Below are positions 62,719 through 64,000 of a stretch of 64,000 bases of DNA, one piece after another. Within the stretch, counting starts at the first letter, position 1; every line of letters starts with the position of its first letter. The notes under the pieces are model-generated. The model was given only the letters and a program-made list of their open reading frames with translations, searched no databases and had not been told where the DNA came from. Source of the stretch: Methylotenera sp. (GTDB lineage: Bacteria > Pseudomonadota > Gammaproteobacteria > Burkholderiales > Methylophilaceae); contig NZ_JAUXOY010000026.1 of NCBI RefSeq assembly GCF_030684185.1, positions 1-64,000 of the forward strand. Direction: 5' to 3'. A program made the translations under genes and the position numbers.

Positions 62719-62762
62719 AATTGCGGGACATAAAACGGTTTACAGGCGGGTCATTTGGCTAA
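62719..62762 (+). pseudogene. Remnant of an hslR 3' end (QLRDIKRFTGGSFG*)
   Basis: Matches the hslR C-terminus [14 protein letters not shown] including the stop; 32/45 nt identical by hand alignment. Confidence 0.7.
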
Positions 62763-62871
62763 CAATGTGGATTGTTAGAGAATTTGCACTCTTTTGTTTA
62801 AAATTGCGACTTTCAAATAGTGTACAAATTAATAGTTGCGACTTTTTATCAGTACATTGTATACTTTACGC

Positions 62872-64000
62872 ATGAAGCGCTATCTCGACGATTTTGTATT
62901 AAATGACCTTGCTACGAAGGCGGTTGTATTGACTGGCCCGCGACAAGTGGGTAAAACCACATTGAGCAGGCAGTTGATGCAGTCGTTCCCTAGCGCCCAG
63001 TATTTGAATTGGGATGTATTGGCCGACCGAGTGGTATTGCAGCGGCAATCGTGGAATCCTCGTGCCAAATTATTGGTGATGGATGAAATTCACAAAATGC
63101 CAAATTGGAAGGCTTGGCTCAAAGGCGTTATTGATGGTCGCTTGGCTGGACAGTCATTGCTGGTGACAGGCAGTGCGCGCATGGAAACATTTCGACAAGC
63201 TGGCGATTCGCTTGCTGGGCGCTATTTTTCGTTTAAATTGCATCCAATTTCCGTGCTTGAATGGTGCGTGCAACAGGGTGTTGACCCGGCAGTGGCACTT
63301 GACCATTTATTAGAGCGAGGAGGTTTCCCAGAACCTTGCTTGGCTGCAGATGCGATTCAGGCAGAGCGTTGGCGTGCGCAGTATTTCACTGATCTTATTC
63401 GTGAGGATGTGTTGGAGTTTTCTCGCCTGCATGAAATTACCACGATGCGACTGTTTGTTGAGTTGCTACGGGAGCGTGTAGGGTCACCGTTATCTTTAGC
63501 TTCGATTGCCCGTGATCTCGCTGTCGCTCCCGCGACCTTGAAACGTTACCTGGATATATTACAAGCGTTGTTTATTGTCTTTACGGTCCATCCGTGGCAT
63601 CGGAATGTCGCGCGCGCTATTTTACAAGCACCGAAAGTATATTTCTTCGATACTGGTTTGGTACGGGGTGACCAAGGCATAAGATTGGAAAACGCAGTGG
63701 CAGGAATGTTGTTGAAACAGGCTGACTTCCTGCGTGATAGTGCTGGCAGAGAAGTCAGTCTGCACTACATTCGTACTAAGGATGATGCGGAGGTGGATTT
63801 TGCATTCAGTGAGGCCGGAGAACTCACTCAGCTAATTGAATGTAAATTGAGTGACAATAAGCCGCATCGGGCTTTGGCTCGCTTTGCAGCGCAGTTTCCA
63901 GATGCGCAGGCTGTGCAGCTTGTTTATAATCTGCGACAGGAAGAATTTAGAAATGGAATCATGATTACAAATGCAGCTAATTGGCTGTCGCAGTTATCTG
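62872..64000 (+). CDS. AAA ATPase with DUF4143 (partial, continues past the window)
   Basis: MKRYLDDFVLNDLATKAVVLTGPRQVGKTTLSRQL; LLVMDEIHKMPNWKAWLKGVID; RGGFPEPCLA; ECKLSDNKPHRAL. Confidence 0.93.
   Translation, partial: MKRYLDDFVLNDLATKAVVLTGPRQVGKTTLSRQLMQSFPSAQYLNWDVLADRVVLQRQSWNPRAKLLVMDEIHKMPNWKAWLKGVIDGRLAGQSLLVTGSARMETFRQAGDSLAGRYFSFKLHPISVLEWCVQQGVDPAVALDHLLERGGFPEPCLAADAIQAERWRAQYFTDLIREDVLEFSRLHEITTMRLFVELLRERVGSPLSLASIARDLAVAPATLKRYLDILQALFIVFTVHPWHRNVARAILQAPKVYFFDTGLVRGDQGIRLENAVAGMLLKQADFLRDSAGREVSLHYIRTKDDAEVDFAFSEAGELTQLIECKLSDNKPHRALARFAAQFPDAQAVQLVYNLRQEEFRNGIMITNAANWLSQLS

Overview
The window looks like a 64-kb chromosomal segment of a methylotrophic betaproteobacterium, probably Methylophilaceae (Methylotenera-like). 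That assignment is inferred from gene content and order, not searched. Bases ~1-3060 hold a restriction-modification block: a probably frameshifted endonuclease gene, a convergent N6-adenine methyltransferase, a coupled RHH protein and a DUF2513 protein. Bases ~3300-56000 are mainly a conserved backbone: truA-trpFBA-accD-folC-SPOR-cvpA-purF-metZ-gyrA-serC-pheA-hisC-aroG, a full pqqABCDE cluster including an unannotated 23-aa pqqA, a Tat-type Csp1-like copper-storage protein, the cysNDH-DUF934-cysI/cysB sulfate assimilation block, a HerA-like ATPase, fhs, a CHASE2/SH3/M48 set, rmuC, moaDE, a Lon-like protease and hslR. From ~52.8 kb a GDP-mannose/GDP-fucose cluster (pmm, manC, gmd, fcl) is interrupted by a BRO/DinD-like gene. 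It is followed by a dense cluster of intact and decayed toxin-antitoxin modules, a chimeric glycosyltransferase/Fcl/MarR ORF, an MNT-HEPN pair, a short remnant of the hslR 3' end, and a DUF4143-type AAA ATPase that runs off the window. The most interesting observations are: (i) the ~10-kb accessory block bracketed by hslR and a diverged hslR 3' fragment, (ii) the mosaic ORF carrying a second copy of an internal fcl segment, (iii) homopolymer frameshifts in a restriction gene and a Phd-type antitoxin, and (iv) several independent 14-17-nt tandem duplications, one of them triplicating the hslR start codon. No rRNA, tRNA or CRISPR array was recognised. Family assignments come from reading the supplied translations; no database search was run.
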